NCBI GenBank assembly: GCA_902702965.1
Contig: CACRXP010000115.1
Location: 1,075,647 to 1,139,646 of the forward strand
DNA length: 64,000 bases
Direction: 5' to 3'
From: Spirometra erinaceieuropaei
Lineage: Eukaryota > Platyhelminthes > Cestoda > Diphyllobothriidea > Diphyllobothriidae
The notes beneath the pieces were generated by a model. It saw only the letters and a program-made list of their open reading frames with translations. It had not been told where the DNA came from and searched no databases. The translations under genes and the position numbers were made by a program. This document shows positions 10,702-21,665 of this stretch, piece by piece; position 1 is the stretch's first letter, and each line of letters begins with the position of its first letter.

Positions 10702-10748
10702 TCAAAACGATAAAGAGACTGTAGCGGTGCTCGCCTAGCCTTCTTTGT

Positions 10749-12294
10749 TTGCTTATAATTTACCATCTTTACGGATGCCGGAGCAAAATAGGAAAAATTT
10801 CCATTTGAAGGAACTACGAGCAGCTGAATAAGCAAATTTCCGTCCCCCCCCCTCATAGGGATACCATGTCTCCATGCGGCCTACATTCTTATTGCGCTCC
10901 TCGTCGTGGCATGTTTCAAATTTTCTCTCGCTTTCGCTTGCAATGAACCGAAAACACTTGCTGTCATCTTGATTATATGCAGACATTCAGTGTAACAATA
11001 ACTACACTGGGCAGATTCTGAGGTCGTTAAGATTACCTCCGGCCTGTAAATCCTTATCGCTGACATGTATTTTAATTACTTGCAGATGTGGTGTTTCGTT
11101 ATGAGAATTTTAATTAGCGGGGACCGTCGAAGCCCTTCTTGTCCCATTCAAAATCTGATATTGCAAAAATAGGACGTTTGTGGCAACAAAATGCGTTGTC
11201 TTTCCTTTAAGGCGGGTGTTGCAGTTTAGGGTAGATTGATTACGCATTAGTAGAGGGCTGTTAGACAATTCAAAAAAATAGACCAGAATTAGACCTAGCT
11301 AAGATACAGGTTATGTATGCGCTAGACGCACGCTGTGACCAAACGGAATTACGACACGCAATGCATTCAATCATTCTGTCTTTTATGGAGATTATTTATG
11401 GAAAACAAATGTTCTGCACGCGCTGGTCCACAGTACTGTCCATTCAACTTTATTTTATCATGCAATTCTGCCACCGGAAATATGGACTTTCTTAAAAAAA
11501 TCTTTTCCTCTCTACTAAGGACAGGGTTTTGGTTGGCTAAGCTTTTATAATCTCTGATTTGCGTTTGAAAATTACAGCCACTCTAAAAGCAAACAGGATG
11601 TTAGAGCACAATGTGGGCTCTAGATATTTCAAAGCGGCTTTGATTTCGCACATGTTTTTGATAAATTTGGAAGCTATAAAATTGCGCTTGCTTCGTCAAC
11701 CCACCATAGCATTCAGCTATTATGTATGTCCGGTCATTAGAAAACGAATCGCATCTACAAATTTCAAAAAATCTTCAGTATTTTTTGGTTAAAATGAGAC
11801 AACTGCCTCAAATCACATTCTGTTATAAAATTGAAAGCATAGTTTTTTCCAGTTTTTGAAAAATTTATTTTTGCGTCTTTGATTTGTGCGAATTGTTTAT
11901 TCATTAAGAATAGTTTCTCTCCACTTACTAATGTTGCATGTAAATAAGACAGTACGGTTTGAATCCACGTAAAATGTTAGCACATTATGTAATATATCCT
12001 TGGTAGCTTATGGAAATAAGTGATTTTCCATACACGGAAAATGTAAACGTTGTTCATTTCGGAGTTTTATACAAAAAGACGTAGACGGCGATAGAGCCTT
12101 TTGTGACTGGAATTCCGCTTTGCAGGTATATGTTAGTTCATACGTTTGAAGCTAACGCTTAATTAGCGGACGGTTAAGAAGGCCTTCTGTAGCTCGAATT
12201 GCTGTCTCGCTTTTTATCACATTTCAACTTGTCTGGCAACCGTTTTTGTTTCTGTCTGTTGTGTCACCTGGCAGGTTTGACGGTCAAAAGCAGA
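10749..12294. other. Anonymous DNA, nothing recognised
   Basis: Open frames of 60-77 codons occur on both strands without motifs. There is a short C homopolymer near 10844. No repeat aligned with confidence. Confidence 0.5.
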
Positions 12295-12296
12295 TC

Positions 12297-12450
12297 AACA
12301 TTGCCAACAAAGGCTAGGGAGACTGAAATTGACATTTCTGGACTATTAATCATCGTCAGCTGGCCATAGCCAGCCCTGGGGTGTGTAGACGCAGGGGTTC
12401 GATTCCGTGACCTGGTAGCTTAATGCTAAACGTCCTATGCACTGGGTTTA
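12297..12450 (-). mobile_element. SINE-like repeat with tRNA-like end, copy A
   Basis: It shares GACTGAAATTGACATTTCTGG, a CAGCCCTGGGGTGTGTA block and a TTCGATTCCGTGACCT block with copy B at 12580-12757. The Pol III boxes are degraded here. The orientation is taken from copies B and C, whose minus strands read as a tRNA-like head. Confidence 0.5.
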
Positions 12451-12579
12451 TTTGTCGTTTCATGTGCAATCAGGCACATGCATTGTTTTAGGAGTGCTTA
12501 CGGATCGTGCCACGTAGCACACTCTTTTCGTTGGTCTTGGGCTTCACTTTCGATCTCCGCTCACAGCTGCACAGGGGGT

Positions 12580-12757
12580 GTATAACATAGGCAGAGTGGC
12601 AACTAACAAAACCAAAGGTGACTGAAATGAACATTTCTGGCTTTTAAGCCGCTTCCAGCCAGCCATACCCAACCCCGGGGCGTGTAAGTCCTGGAACTCG
12701 ACCCCGCGACCTCTTCGTTAAAAGTCTAAAGACCTAAGCACTGAGCCACGGGCTCAG
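12580..12757 (-). mobile_element. SINE-like repeat with tRNA-like head, copy B
   Basis: Read on the minus strand it begins GCCCGTGGCTCAGTGCTTAGG, which fits a Pol III A-box (TGGCTCAGTGC). About 45 bases on it has GGGTCGAGTTCC, which fits a B-box. A body with GGGTTGGGTATGGCTGGCTGG and AGAAATGTTCATTTCAGTC follows. That arrangement is typical of a tRNA-derived SINE. No anticodon arm can be drawn cleanly, so it is not a tRNA gene. Confidence 0.6.
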
Positions 12758-13479
12758 TAATAAATAGATGTACACCTCCTTGGTACTGCCCGAGCGGTTC
12801 GTTTTGGTAATTGCCAGGAACATATCCACCAGTAGGCTTTTAGTCGTTTGGATAGGTTGAAGTTTTACGTATTTCCGGACTTAGCTATTGGAAGGGGATT
12901 TACAAGAAGAAGCGAGGCGGTCGGTAAAGCTGAACCCTATCCGACTGGATGCATCACGTCTTCGATTTCCACCTGTACAAATCAGTCTGACTGTTAACAC
13001 TTTGGCTCCAACTATTGGTTGTGCTGTAGAGACGCTAATTAACTGCACTGGAAAATTACGCTGGCTTCTCTATACATAGGGCGTTTGGCGACATGTCCTA
13101 ACTGTTAATGTTCACACAGTTGTCGTTTCTGCACTCAACCCTATCAGTGGTCAGTTGACAGGCTAGAACAAGTCGACCGGTGTGTCAGAAATGGGGAATG
13201 AGTGAGAACTACAATAGAAAAGCAATATTGATGATATCTCAGATAATTCTTCATTTTAATAAACCTGACGTAGTTGAATCTACAGCAGTGCGCTGTTAGT
13301 AGAGACCTTCAAGGTTCTCAAATGATAGCATAGCTTAGTCAACCTCTGATCCGAACAATTCGACCTTCTAGCGATTTCATTCCTGTGAGATCTGAGATGA
13401 GATTACAGTAGCCAAAACAGCTTCTGTGGACCAGGTCGTGTTTTTTTACGAGTCGATGGATAGCCTAGCTGTGTCAGTC
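12758..13479. other. No recognisable gene
   Basis: A 63-codon frame at 12888-13079 shows no motif. The rest is ordinary sequence without an assignable repeat. Confidence 0.45.
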
Positions 13480-13610
13480 AGTACATCCGCACCCACCTCC
13501 GGTAGTCGGGGCACTTTCTGGGCAGTGGTAGGAGATGAATGAGGGAGGAGATTGCGCAGTAGATAATGGGCAAGGCTGACCTACTGTATGCTAATTTAAG
13601 GGCAAGCCAT
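13480..13610 (+). repeat. GC-richer dispersed repeat, partial copy
   Basis: CACCCACCTCCGGTAG and GCAGTAGATAATGGGCAAGG match CCCACCTCCGG and GAGGTAGATGTTGGGCAA of the copy at 645-890, with the intervening GTGGTAGGAGATGAATGAG block also alignable. Confidence 0.5.
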
Positions 13611-13668
13611 CCGTTTCGCGCCTTCTCCGTGGGAAACGCGGCGAATTTTTCCGATGGAGACCGCTGAA

Positions 13669-13940
13669 TTGTCACAACCTGATGGGCAGCCAAGGTGTTG
13701 AACTACTTCATGTGTTAGATAACCTACACCAGTTCCTCGCTCAACTGAACCTGACAGACTTTATGCGTGCGTTTTCTCAACAGAGGTTTTTCAACGGTCC
13801 GGGATGAAATAGTTTTTCTTGTTAATTCCTAAATTTTTTCATGCACCGCATCCGGTCACAACCTGATGAGCAGCCAAGGTGTTGAAGTGCCTTATGTGTT
13901 AGATAACCTACACTGGTTCTTCGCTCAACTGAATCAGTTC
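13669..13940. repeat. Direct duplication, about 85-base unit
   Basis: GTCACAACCTGATG-GCAGCCAAGGTGTTGAA and TGTGTTAGATAACCTACAC and GCTCAACTGAA occur at about 13673-13755 and again at 13856-13938, at about 90% identity. The second unit runs straight into the 5'-truncated non-LTR copy. Confidence 0.7.
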
Positions 13941-14690
13941 AGTGTATTTTCCGACCGCTGTCCTCTCCTAGTCCTGAACCTTTTGACATCCTTCCTAACG
14001 AGGAATCCTCTTTCAGGTATCTCGGCGTTACTTTGTCCTCAAATCTTTCATTTTCCCTCCATATTGAGTCCATATTTATTAATGTTCGTAAACTTCTTTA
14101 CTACATACGTTGTTTACGTTCCTACCACACACTTCAATCCTTAGTCTGGTAATTCATTGATGCCTGCATTCTTCCTCTTATCCTATACTGCTCTCATGTA
14201 ATTTTTCCTGCTTTGCTAAAAAAGGATCTTTTAATTTAGAAACGTGTCTTCTGCATGTTCTCTTCTGATGCTGGTGTTTTTTATCTTTTTTCAGTTGGCA
14301 CTATCTTACAACGACACTTCAATGTGGTCAAGCAATTTGATTGTCGAATTCTAGATGACTTTGCCCATCCCTTACATTCTGATCATATGTCTGCGAAATC
14401 TTCCCGCCCGATGCGCCGCGGCTTCCGACTTATATCCTGTCGCACATCGGCTTATCGAGCTTCTGTATTGCCATTCCTAGCGCGCTATCTTACGTGCGAA
14501 GACACGGAAATACAGAAGCTTAGACTTGAACTATCCCCATAATAATCGTTTTTTGTGTTTAACTTTTACTCTTGAATAATCTATTAACCTATTTACTGCC
14601 CATAGTGAATAGAGCCATTTTTTTGCTCAAAAATTTTGAACTAACGATTACAAAATAAAGCGACTTCCTCTCTCTCTCTTCCCATAATTA
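13930..14690 (+). mobile_element. 5'-truncated CR1/Rex1-like non-LTR retrotransposon
   Basis: From about 13940 the sequence follows the 3' part of the element at 45690-46437 at high identity. It includes CTCTTTCAGGTATCTCGGCG, TGATGCCTGCATTCTTCCTC and TCTTCTGATGCTGGTGTTTT. It encodes the C-terminal region beyond the RT palm. The 95-codon frame at 14255-14542 ends in a conserved region (ISCRTSAYRASVLPFLARYL). The copy ends AAATAAAGCG plus a CTCTCTCT tail near 14685. Such 5' truncation is usual for target-primed reverse transcription. It is dead. Confidence 0.85.
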
Positions 14691-15584
14691 CGTTTGGCAA
14701 TAAACTGCGATGCTACATAATATCAGTGTAGTTAGATTTGTTATTTAAGAACCTTTGTCTAAAAATCAAATAACATGCAAGTATTGAAACAAAATTTTCA
14801 ATCGAAGGTATTTTGGTCACGAAAATATCACAACCTACCTAACCTTTAGCGCATAATCAAATGTAAAAGAACAGCATGCGAAGAACTTCAGCATTTTCGG
14901 CGTTATAGTTACTTAAATTTTTTCTACGGCTAACTTTTTTCTGCTGAGCCGTTTTCCCTTTGATTACCAGCGGCTGCTACTACTAAATTGAAATGGCTCG
15001 AAAATTTTCCCATAATATTTGCTTGTGTACTTCGACAGTAAATTTTGCATGAAGAATGGATTGTAAATAAAAGTAGTAGAGCGGACTGCGCACTGTTTCA
15101 CCCGAGGGGGAGTGGTTAACTGCATTTTTGAGCAGCGTAGGGGTGCTGCTCATGGCTGACTGAAAAAAACGTCAGTGCCCTAATTGTTTGGCCCGGGTTA
15201 TCCCCACTCTGAGAGCCGGTCCTTTCAACATGACCGAGGCAGTGCACCGTCACGCTGTTTAGCGTCTGAAGGACAAAAGGTATTTGCTTTGCCTCGAATG
15301 AAGAATGATAGGCGTGAGCTCGCATCTCCTCGTAAGCTGGTAACACTAAGCTGTAAGGATACCTTTAAAAGATGATATTGTTTTGTGACGGAATAACTGG
15401 CGAACAGAGTTTCGGACTTTATCTCTGTTCAAAGTTAAATTCAAAGAACATATATAAGGTAGTAACTGGTCTCACAAAATATTGACCAATATTTTGGAAT
15501 GTGTTCGGGATTAGGTGGAAACACTTAACATGATTTTGACGTTGACTACTTTGCTGCAGAAACTGAATAAACAGACTCTGTATG
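14691..15584. other. No recognisable gene
   Basis: AT-rich, with opposing 63-76-codon frames at 15116-15375 that look fortuitous. I see no motif. Confidence 0.45.
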
Positions 15585-16020
15585 ACGAATCTGCCGCAAA
15601 ATTTAAAGAAACTTAGAATCCCTGCCTGACTGCCAGAAAAGGCGCTGCAGCAATAGCTAAACCTAGCGGAAAATTCATTTCTAACGCTGAACCCAGCCCT
15701 AACGGTAATCCTAACTTCAACCCTCATCAGAATCCCAACCCTAACCTTTACCATAAGTGAAAGCCATGCCTTAATCTTAACCCTAACCCTCACTTAAAGC
15801 CTAACCGTAACCCTATCTTAAACCTGACCTAAGCTACACTCCAAACCCTAACGCAAGGCTCAAGTCTCAGACAGACGCTAACTCAAACCTGAAAACTAAC
15901 CCAACCTCTAAACCAAAACACCAGGTTGCTCTTTTCCGTTTTAGCTTTGGATATTTCCCGCTTACAGTTTCGGCATCCTCCTTTAGTTTACTTTACTTGA
16001 AATGTCCATATTGCGTCTGA
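15585..16020. repeat. CCCTAA-rich interspersed repeat with conserved flanks, copy 1
   Basis: A core of degenerate CCCTAA-type units at about 15690-15910 is flanked on the left by ATGACGAATCTGCCGCAAAA and on the right by CCGTTTTAGCTTTGG and TTTCGGCATCCTCCTTTAG. The same flanks, changed in places, bracket the CCCTAA-rich core at 61850-62350. So this is a dispersed element that contains telomere-like repeats, not an eroded chromosome end. The 124-codon minus frame here is only the repeat read through. Confidence 0.7.
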
Positions 16021-17809
16021 GAAAACCGCACTTGTGAAATATATTTCAAATGAGATATAATAACTTCTTTTATTGATTTTCGTGCTCTTCTAATTTCACT
16101 TATAATTTATAAAATGTTTGCATGCAAACTATCATTTGTGTTAGCATGCTGTGAAGGTTGATGTCATTATCAAATTTTAAACTCAAAGCGATAATATCCT
16201 TTGGCTTAAAAAAACCTCCAATACTGAGAGTTTCGGTGACCGTGCATGACATCGACAACACCGTGCACATTTTTTTGCAAAACCATATGAACTTTTAATT
16301 TTCATATACCGAAAGCATACACTGTGAAGATAGGATTCCCTTTATCCTAGAGCTACGGTTGATTAGGCTGAAAATTACTCAGGGGTCGAAAACCATATTT
16401 TAAACATTACTGATTCCTTATTTTCCCATATACATTCAAACACGGAGTGTTTGTTTACCACATAAGCATATATGTGCACCGGTATATGCATGTTTTTCTA
16501 ACAAACAGTAATCAAAATTGCACGTTTGTCAAAAATCACTAAAAAAATGCACTTCAAATATTACTCGTTTTTCCCAAAGCACGGTTTTCGCAGGCGACTG
16601 CAAATAGGTACATTCCTATGCCCATACCTCTGGGTTTCTGGTATATAAAGGGATCATTCTGCAGGTTGATGAATATTTGAAGTGTGTTAAAGGAATCTTT
16701 TTATACCGGAAATGCAACAAAGTATTACGGTTAGCATTTTATAAGACCGATCAGTTACCGTTGTCGGACGGTGCAACTCGATGAAATGACTTCTCATGAC
16801 GTATTCATGACATTACCGCGGTTTTCGAAACGGAATTTTTATGCATAAATATAACGGGATGCAGCGACTTCCAAACCCGCTCAACCTATACAACGTTATA
16901 TCAGAAAAAATGTACTGTCCCGGGAATACTTCTAACTTCCATTTTAAGACCTTAGCTCTAACCTCGGCAACCGGTTATGAAATGGTTAAAATTGCGCCTA
17001 AGCAGGCAATAATGTCCATAGAAGCATAATGTCAAAATCAGGACCACTGTATTAGTGACAAAACAAGCAAAATGAGAGAAATGAATTGCTCCCGGTAACT
17101 GGTAGGATTTCATGAATAACAATAGGGAATTAACAGGGTTGCGATTGGCCTAAAGGACAATGTATTGAGAAATAACGTGACGCGCCCGCTGCAAGGCAAA
17201 AAATGATACGCAATGTGATGAGAAGAATGTCAAGAAACTTCAAGCTGGCTGTCATATTCCGGAGCCTGTTGAGAACAATTTCAACGGGTATAATGTTAAA
17301 CATGTTCTGTTTTATATCGATGCTTATGACTGTTGTCAGCATTTTCATGGTTATATCCAGAAATATTTACGCAAGTTGCATGTGAAGTCCGGAGGAAATT
17401 CTATTTTTGGTCATGTCGGGTGGTGTAGATCCTAGGGAGGTTTGGAAATACGATGGCTCACAAGAAGGAGCTACAAGATCAGAATTCAGAGAGACAGTCT
17501 GAGTTTCAAAATTTTTGCCGCAGCATGGAGTAGTGCAACTGGTTTGATGGGTTGCAGCAATAATCATTTCAGCCAGCGCTAATATTGGTAGTCTCGACGC
17601 AATTTGCGTGTTTGTGCTAGAGGTGTGTACTCCTGCAACCAACCTTTAGAGCTTACAGTGTTAACCGGCTGCAAATTGACACCGAGCAGGGTCCTTTTAT
17701 GAGCCGTAGGCGATAAAGGTATTCCCGCGCGCTGGCAATTACCAAAGCAAACTCCGAAATGTTTCACAGTACTGTTTCTAAGCATGGCGCGAGGGACCAT
17801 TCTCCAGAC
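16021..17809. other. AT-rich DNA; unassigned open frames
   Basis: Between about 17360 and 17800 the minus strand has two overlapping frames of 91 and 73 codons in a locally more GC-balanced stretch. This could be an old exon, a processed pseudogene or a repeat, but I recognise no domain. The remainder is AT-rich. Confidence 0.4.
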
Positions 17810-18275
17810 TGTTCTGAGATGGGTGCAGCATCAGTTGTTTCTTGGGCTCAACGTGACATACAGTAAATGAGCGCATATTTATGAAATGTTTGCCGCGATT
17901 TTGAAAACGATTTTCGACTGGAAAATATTTCTAAAGTAAAGATGTGATGTTAATTAATCTGAGTCAACGACAGAAGGACTGCTTTTGAACGAACGTCTTT
18001 CCGGATGACTTCAACGCTAAACACTGCGACAAAATAACTACGAAAACAGCATGAATATTTATCACTGATTTTGACGCCCTTTTCAATTTAGGTGTGTTTC
18101 ACAGAAATCAGGCGTAAAAACTATTTATTTTCTTAATCCGTTGGTAGAAAATTACGTTTTTTTCGCAGCTCGTGCTTGAATGAAGGGTATTCTGAGATCG
18201 GTGCAACATAAGTAGTTCATAGTACTCAACGTGGCGTACGGTTGATGTTATAACTCATGAAATGGCAAAAGAAAT
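17810..18275. repeat. Direct repeat, about 80-base unit, 378 bases apart
   Basis: TTCTGAGATGGGTGCAGCAT and CTCAACGTGACATACAGT and ATGAAATG occur at about 17812-17898. TTCTGAGATCGGTGCAACAT, CTCAACGTGGCGTACGGT and ATGAAATG occur at about 18190-18268. Both are non-coding. Confidence 0.55.
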
Positions 18276-18616
18276 TTGGAAGTGCTTTTTTCGAGTCGAG
18301 AGGATTACTTAGGTAGCTTTGTAATTTTCATAATGGTGCAGATAATTCCAAGATATTGCAACAACTACAGACGGTAGCTTTAAATAAACGTGTTTCCATC
18401 AGCACGCAAAGGCACATAAAGCAGACTGTAACCATGTTTTGTACAATGAAAAGTTAGAATTATAGGGCTTTGTAAATTTGATTAAAATGTACACAATTAA
18501 AGTGGTCCTTTTTACGTAATGTGGTTTTTAAAATGAATCGGAATAAATTAAATGAGAAAGCTAACATCCCTTTGGTTCTGAAATACTCGCATGAGAAAAA
18601 ATATAATAAACTTGTT

Positions 18617-19267
18617 AAAATATTTTATCCTCATTGACAAATCTTCATATTTTAGGGTTACATTTCATGTGATTGGTTACTGAATGTTTCAAAAAATGCA
18701 TTCAGAATCTAACAGCCAATATATTAAAAAAATAAAAACAGAACTTTTTAGCTTTGCATAAGTCAAATTTAACTAAAGGCGTTGCCGCAGTTTATGAAGT
18801 AGCCAACGTTCAGAGAGAGTCCAAGAGATTGTTTTAAACTAATTTACCTACATCCCTTGCAGTCAAACGAAATAACAATTAGTTAAAAGACTGCGGAATT
18901 ATGCCGAATTTCCATACACATGTTCGGTAGGAGTTTAAAAATACCTTTTAAGATAATTTTTCCTCATTGAAAACATTTCATATTTTAGGTTAATATTGAA
19001 TGAGATTGAATACTAACTGTTTCGCAAAATCCATTCAGAATCTACCAGCTAAAATATTAAAATAAATATTGACAGGAATTTTTAGCTTTGCACAAGGCAA
19101 ATTTAATTGAAGGTGTTGCTGGAGTTTATGAAGTAGCTAACGTTCAAAGAGAATCCAACGGATTCACCTACCTTCTTCGCAGTCATACAAAATAAAAATA
19201 AGTTATCCGTCCACGAAAGTATACCAAATTTCTATAACAGTTCTCTGTAGGAGTTTAAGAATACAAG
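18617..19267. repeat. Tandem duplication, about 330-base unit, two copies
   Basis: Unit 1 (about 18617-18945) and unit 2 (about 18950-19267) share TTTTATCCTCATTGA, ATTCAGAATCTA, TTTTTAGCTTTGCA, GTTTATGAAGTAGC, AACGTTCA-AGAG and GTAGGAGTTTAA in the same order. Identity is about 75-80% by eye with small indels. It is AT-rich and non-coding. Confidence 0.75.
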
Positions 19268-21361
19268 GAGGACCGGAAAACAACAGAAAATACATCACCA
19301 AATTTCAGGGAAATATGTGCGTAAAACTACTTAGAGTATATACATTTCTAAATTGTCTGATTATCATATTTTCGAGCGTTGACAGTGAAGACGTTGTATT
19401 GCAAGGCTGGTCCACACTATCGAGGAAGTAATCCGAACGAAAGAGTGATGTGCTGGTAGCGGTACTTTGCGTAATGTGCAGAAAATGCACATTTACGGAA
19501 AAAAACTGTGTGGGGTTGAGAGCAGATTTAAAAAAAAGCCTTAGCTGACCAAAAAACTGTGCTTATAGTGTGAACGTGATCGTTCGCAGGTTATGGTACG
19601 GCATCATGTTCGTTTATTGGAAGTGAAAATGTGATACGGTCTATCGTCGAGAGCATTAATTAAAACATTCTTTATTGAAAGCGCAGTGTTTGACTCCCTT
19701 TGCTCGAAATCTTTGAAAACTTCGGTCTTGCCGGTCGTGACAGGACTCTTGGAAGGTGGTTCGTTGCCTTGCTCCTACAATCGGACATTCTCAACCGATC
19801 ATCATGCTGCTACATCTCACTTTCAGAAGGCCCACAGACAACGACTCTGCTCAAAAGAGCCTGCGAGCGTGCCACACCTTGCAACTTTATATATTTTAGG
19901 AGTTTCTTAACAGCCATGGTTTCAGCTACGAAAATGGCAACGATTTTTGAACTGAGTAGGAATGTTTAAACAGAATGCCAAACAGGATGTTTTATGACGT
20001 CCAAGAATGTCAGTAATTGGCAATATAAAACGCTGTTCGAACCATACATGATGACGGAGTGAAAATACCTGTCAAAAACACAAATAAACTAAACAAAAGC
20101 ATTTTATTGTATTTTTAACTCTAGAATTATTCAAGTTTTGTTAACATTCTAAAATTGGTCAGCATGTATTTTTAATTTTGTTCTCGCTTAGGTCCGAATT
20201 TGGTGAGGGAATGAAGGAATTTTTCCAGCGGCAGGCGACTGTATACGCGGAGTGAGCTGACCGAAATTCGGACGCCCGAAAAAAACCAATAACGCTCAAA
20301 AATGCAGTTTATTGCCCAAAGAGCATAATGTTAGCTAAGTTCCTTTTTCAAGCGGTGAACATATTCATGGTTATGTGATCCTCACTGTCATTAAAAGTAT
20401 GTTCACTTGCCCAATTGGGACATTTAAAATTCCATAGATTTTGCCGGTAGATAAACATTGAATTTAAGCATGATCAGATACGTAAAATCATTCTGTTTTG
20501 ACAGGCGATGTTAACATGACAGTTTTCGGTAGATTAGCAAAGAAAACATTGCTTCGCACCATGTGCGGGCGTACCGAAAGTTGAATGTGAAAGCGAAGCC
20601 TAAAACCCGCATAAATCATAAACAGGAATCAGCAGCAACATGCGACAATACTAGAGACATCGACGGCAGGATGGCTCTTATTTCAAAAACCTTAAGCGTG
20701 TGGTTGTAAAGACGCAAGTATAAATTTTGGAGGCTAAACCAACACAGTTGAATTTAACTGAGTATTTCAAAGACAACAGTCATTTAAATATTGGCCAAAA
20801 CACGGCGAATGAACAAATGTCGTCAGAAAAACCTGTTTTCGTTAAAACAGAATGCCGAAATTGCCGACGACCAACAGTAGCTTAAGGGCTTTCCACATTT
20901 TACTGTAAAGGAACTGAACGGAAGAGAATAGCTCGTGACTAAGTATTGGAAAACAGTCAAGGAAACCGAGAAAAGAAATATGGACTTTTGAAAAAAATCT
21001 AGCGGACAGAGAGTGGGTAGAGTCACGAGAGAATTGGAGCGAAAACGTGACCACGTGCAGCAGAGCACGCCAGACGGCCTGCGGAATGCAGGCGTTCTTT
21101 AACTAGCCAATTCACAAACCGGGACGCCGGAGCGTTTATTTTTCTCTGATGTCGATGTGAACTAAGCTAGAGAGTGCAAGTCCGGGATCCGAAGCTTGCG
21201 TCAGTTGATCATCGAACAGCGCCCCAGCATCACGTTACTGGGTTTGCGTCGCGACATTTTTGGCCAATTTAACACTGTGTACATAACTACTAGTGTACGC
21301 AGATAACTTTTCATCGCATCTTAGAAAATAAATAAATCAAGATGTCTTTCACTCTGCGCAA
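19268..21361. other. No recognisable gene
   Basis: Open frames of 61-89 codons occur, the longest pair overlapping in two frames at 19686-19969, without motifs. No repeat was assigned with confidence. Confidence 0.45.
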
Positions 21362-21665
21362 TGCAATTAACAGTTATCGCAATCGCTGCTGGGGTCGTAA
21401 TTAGTGACTCGGACTCAGACCGACAAGCCACCACCGCATCAACTACGATCCCAGCGGTGATTGCGAAAACTGTTAATTACAGTGTGCATCCGGTCCACGG
21501 CAGCCACGTGCTATAAGTACTGCACTTCTGGTGCCACCATTACCTTCATCTGCAAATGTCCCTGTTGATGGATTCGAGTAAGAATCCGAAACGTCAAGCA
21601 AATAAATTTCTTGCTCCAGTGATCACATCTTTATCTTTTGAGTATTTTACGCACTTATGACGTAG
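21362..21665 (+). mobile_element. PLE-A tail-only unit with foldback 5' end
   Basis: A 3' tail of a Penelope-like element stands alone. At its left end lies a hairpin: ATTAACAGTTATCGCAATCG at about 21365 is answered by its near-complement CGATTGCGAAAACTGTTAAT-type sequence at 21440-21482, arms of about 42 bases. To the right come TATAAGTAC (21512-21520), the hammerhead-like hairpin (21563-21592) and AATAAA (21601). The 21425-21650 part is closely related to 43754-43985. No coding part remains, so it is either a deletion product or a non-autonomous unit. Confidence 0.65.
21563..21592 (+). ncRNA. Hammerhead-like core (decayed), PLE-A tail
   Basis: GGATTC, GAGTAA loop, GAATCC and GAAAC are intact, giving a perfect six-base helix II. 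The upstream CTGATGA has shrunk to a TTGAT remnant, so this copy should not be catalytic. Confidence 0.4.

Larger units (their letters stand above)
9535..10748 (+). mobile_element. PLE-C tandem pair flanked by inverted tails
   Basis: Two Penelope-like copies lie in tandem inside one pair of inverted arms. The arms are about 9535-9674 (tail sequence on the minus strand) and 10602-10748 (tail on the plus strand). The inner border of both arms contains a GATTGGCTAG block beside a TCGAT motif. Copy 1 (about 9688-10020) is an endonuclease remnant. Copy 2 (about 10025-10601) has the end of the RT region followed by a better endonuclease. Both endonucleases begin at an ACCATGTGCA box. Nothing here is intact, but the arrangement is clear. 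Confidence 0.75.

Noticed and set aside
15419..15793. 124-codon minus-strand frame
   Set aside because: Most of it is a read-through of degenerate CCCTAA repeats, giving a low-complexity Arg/Val pattern.
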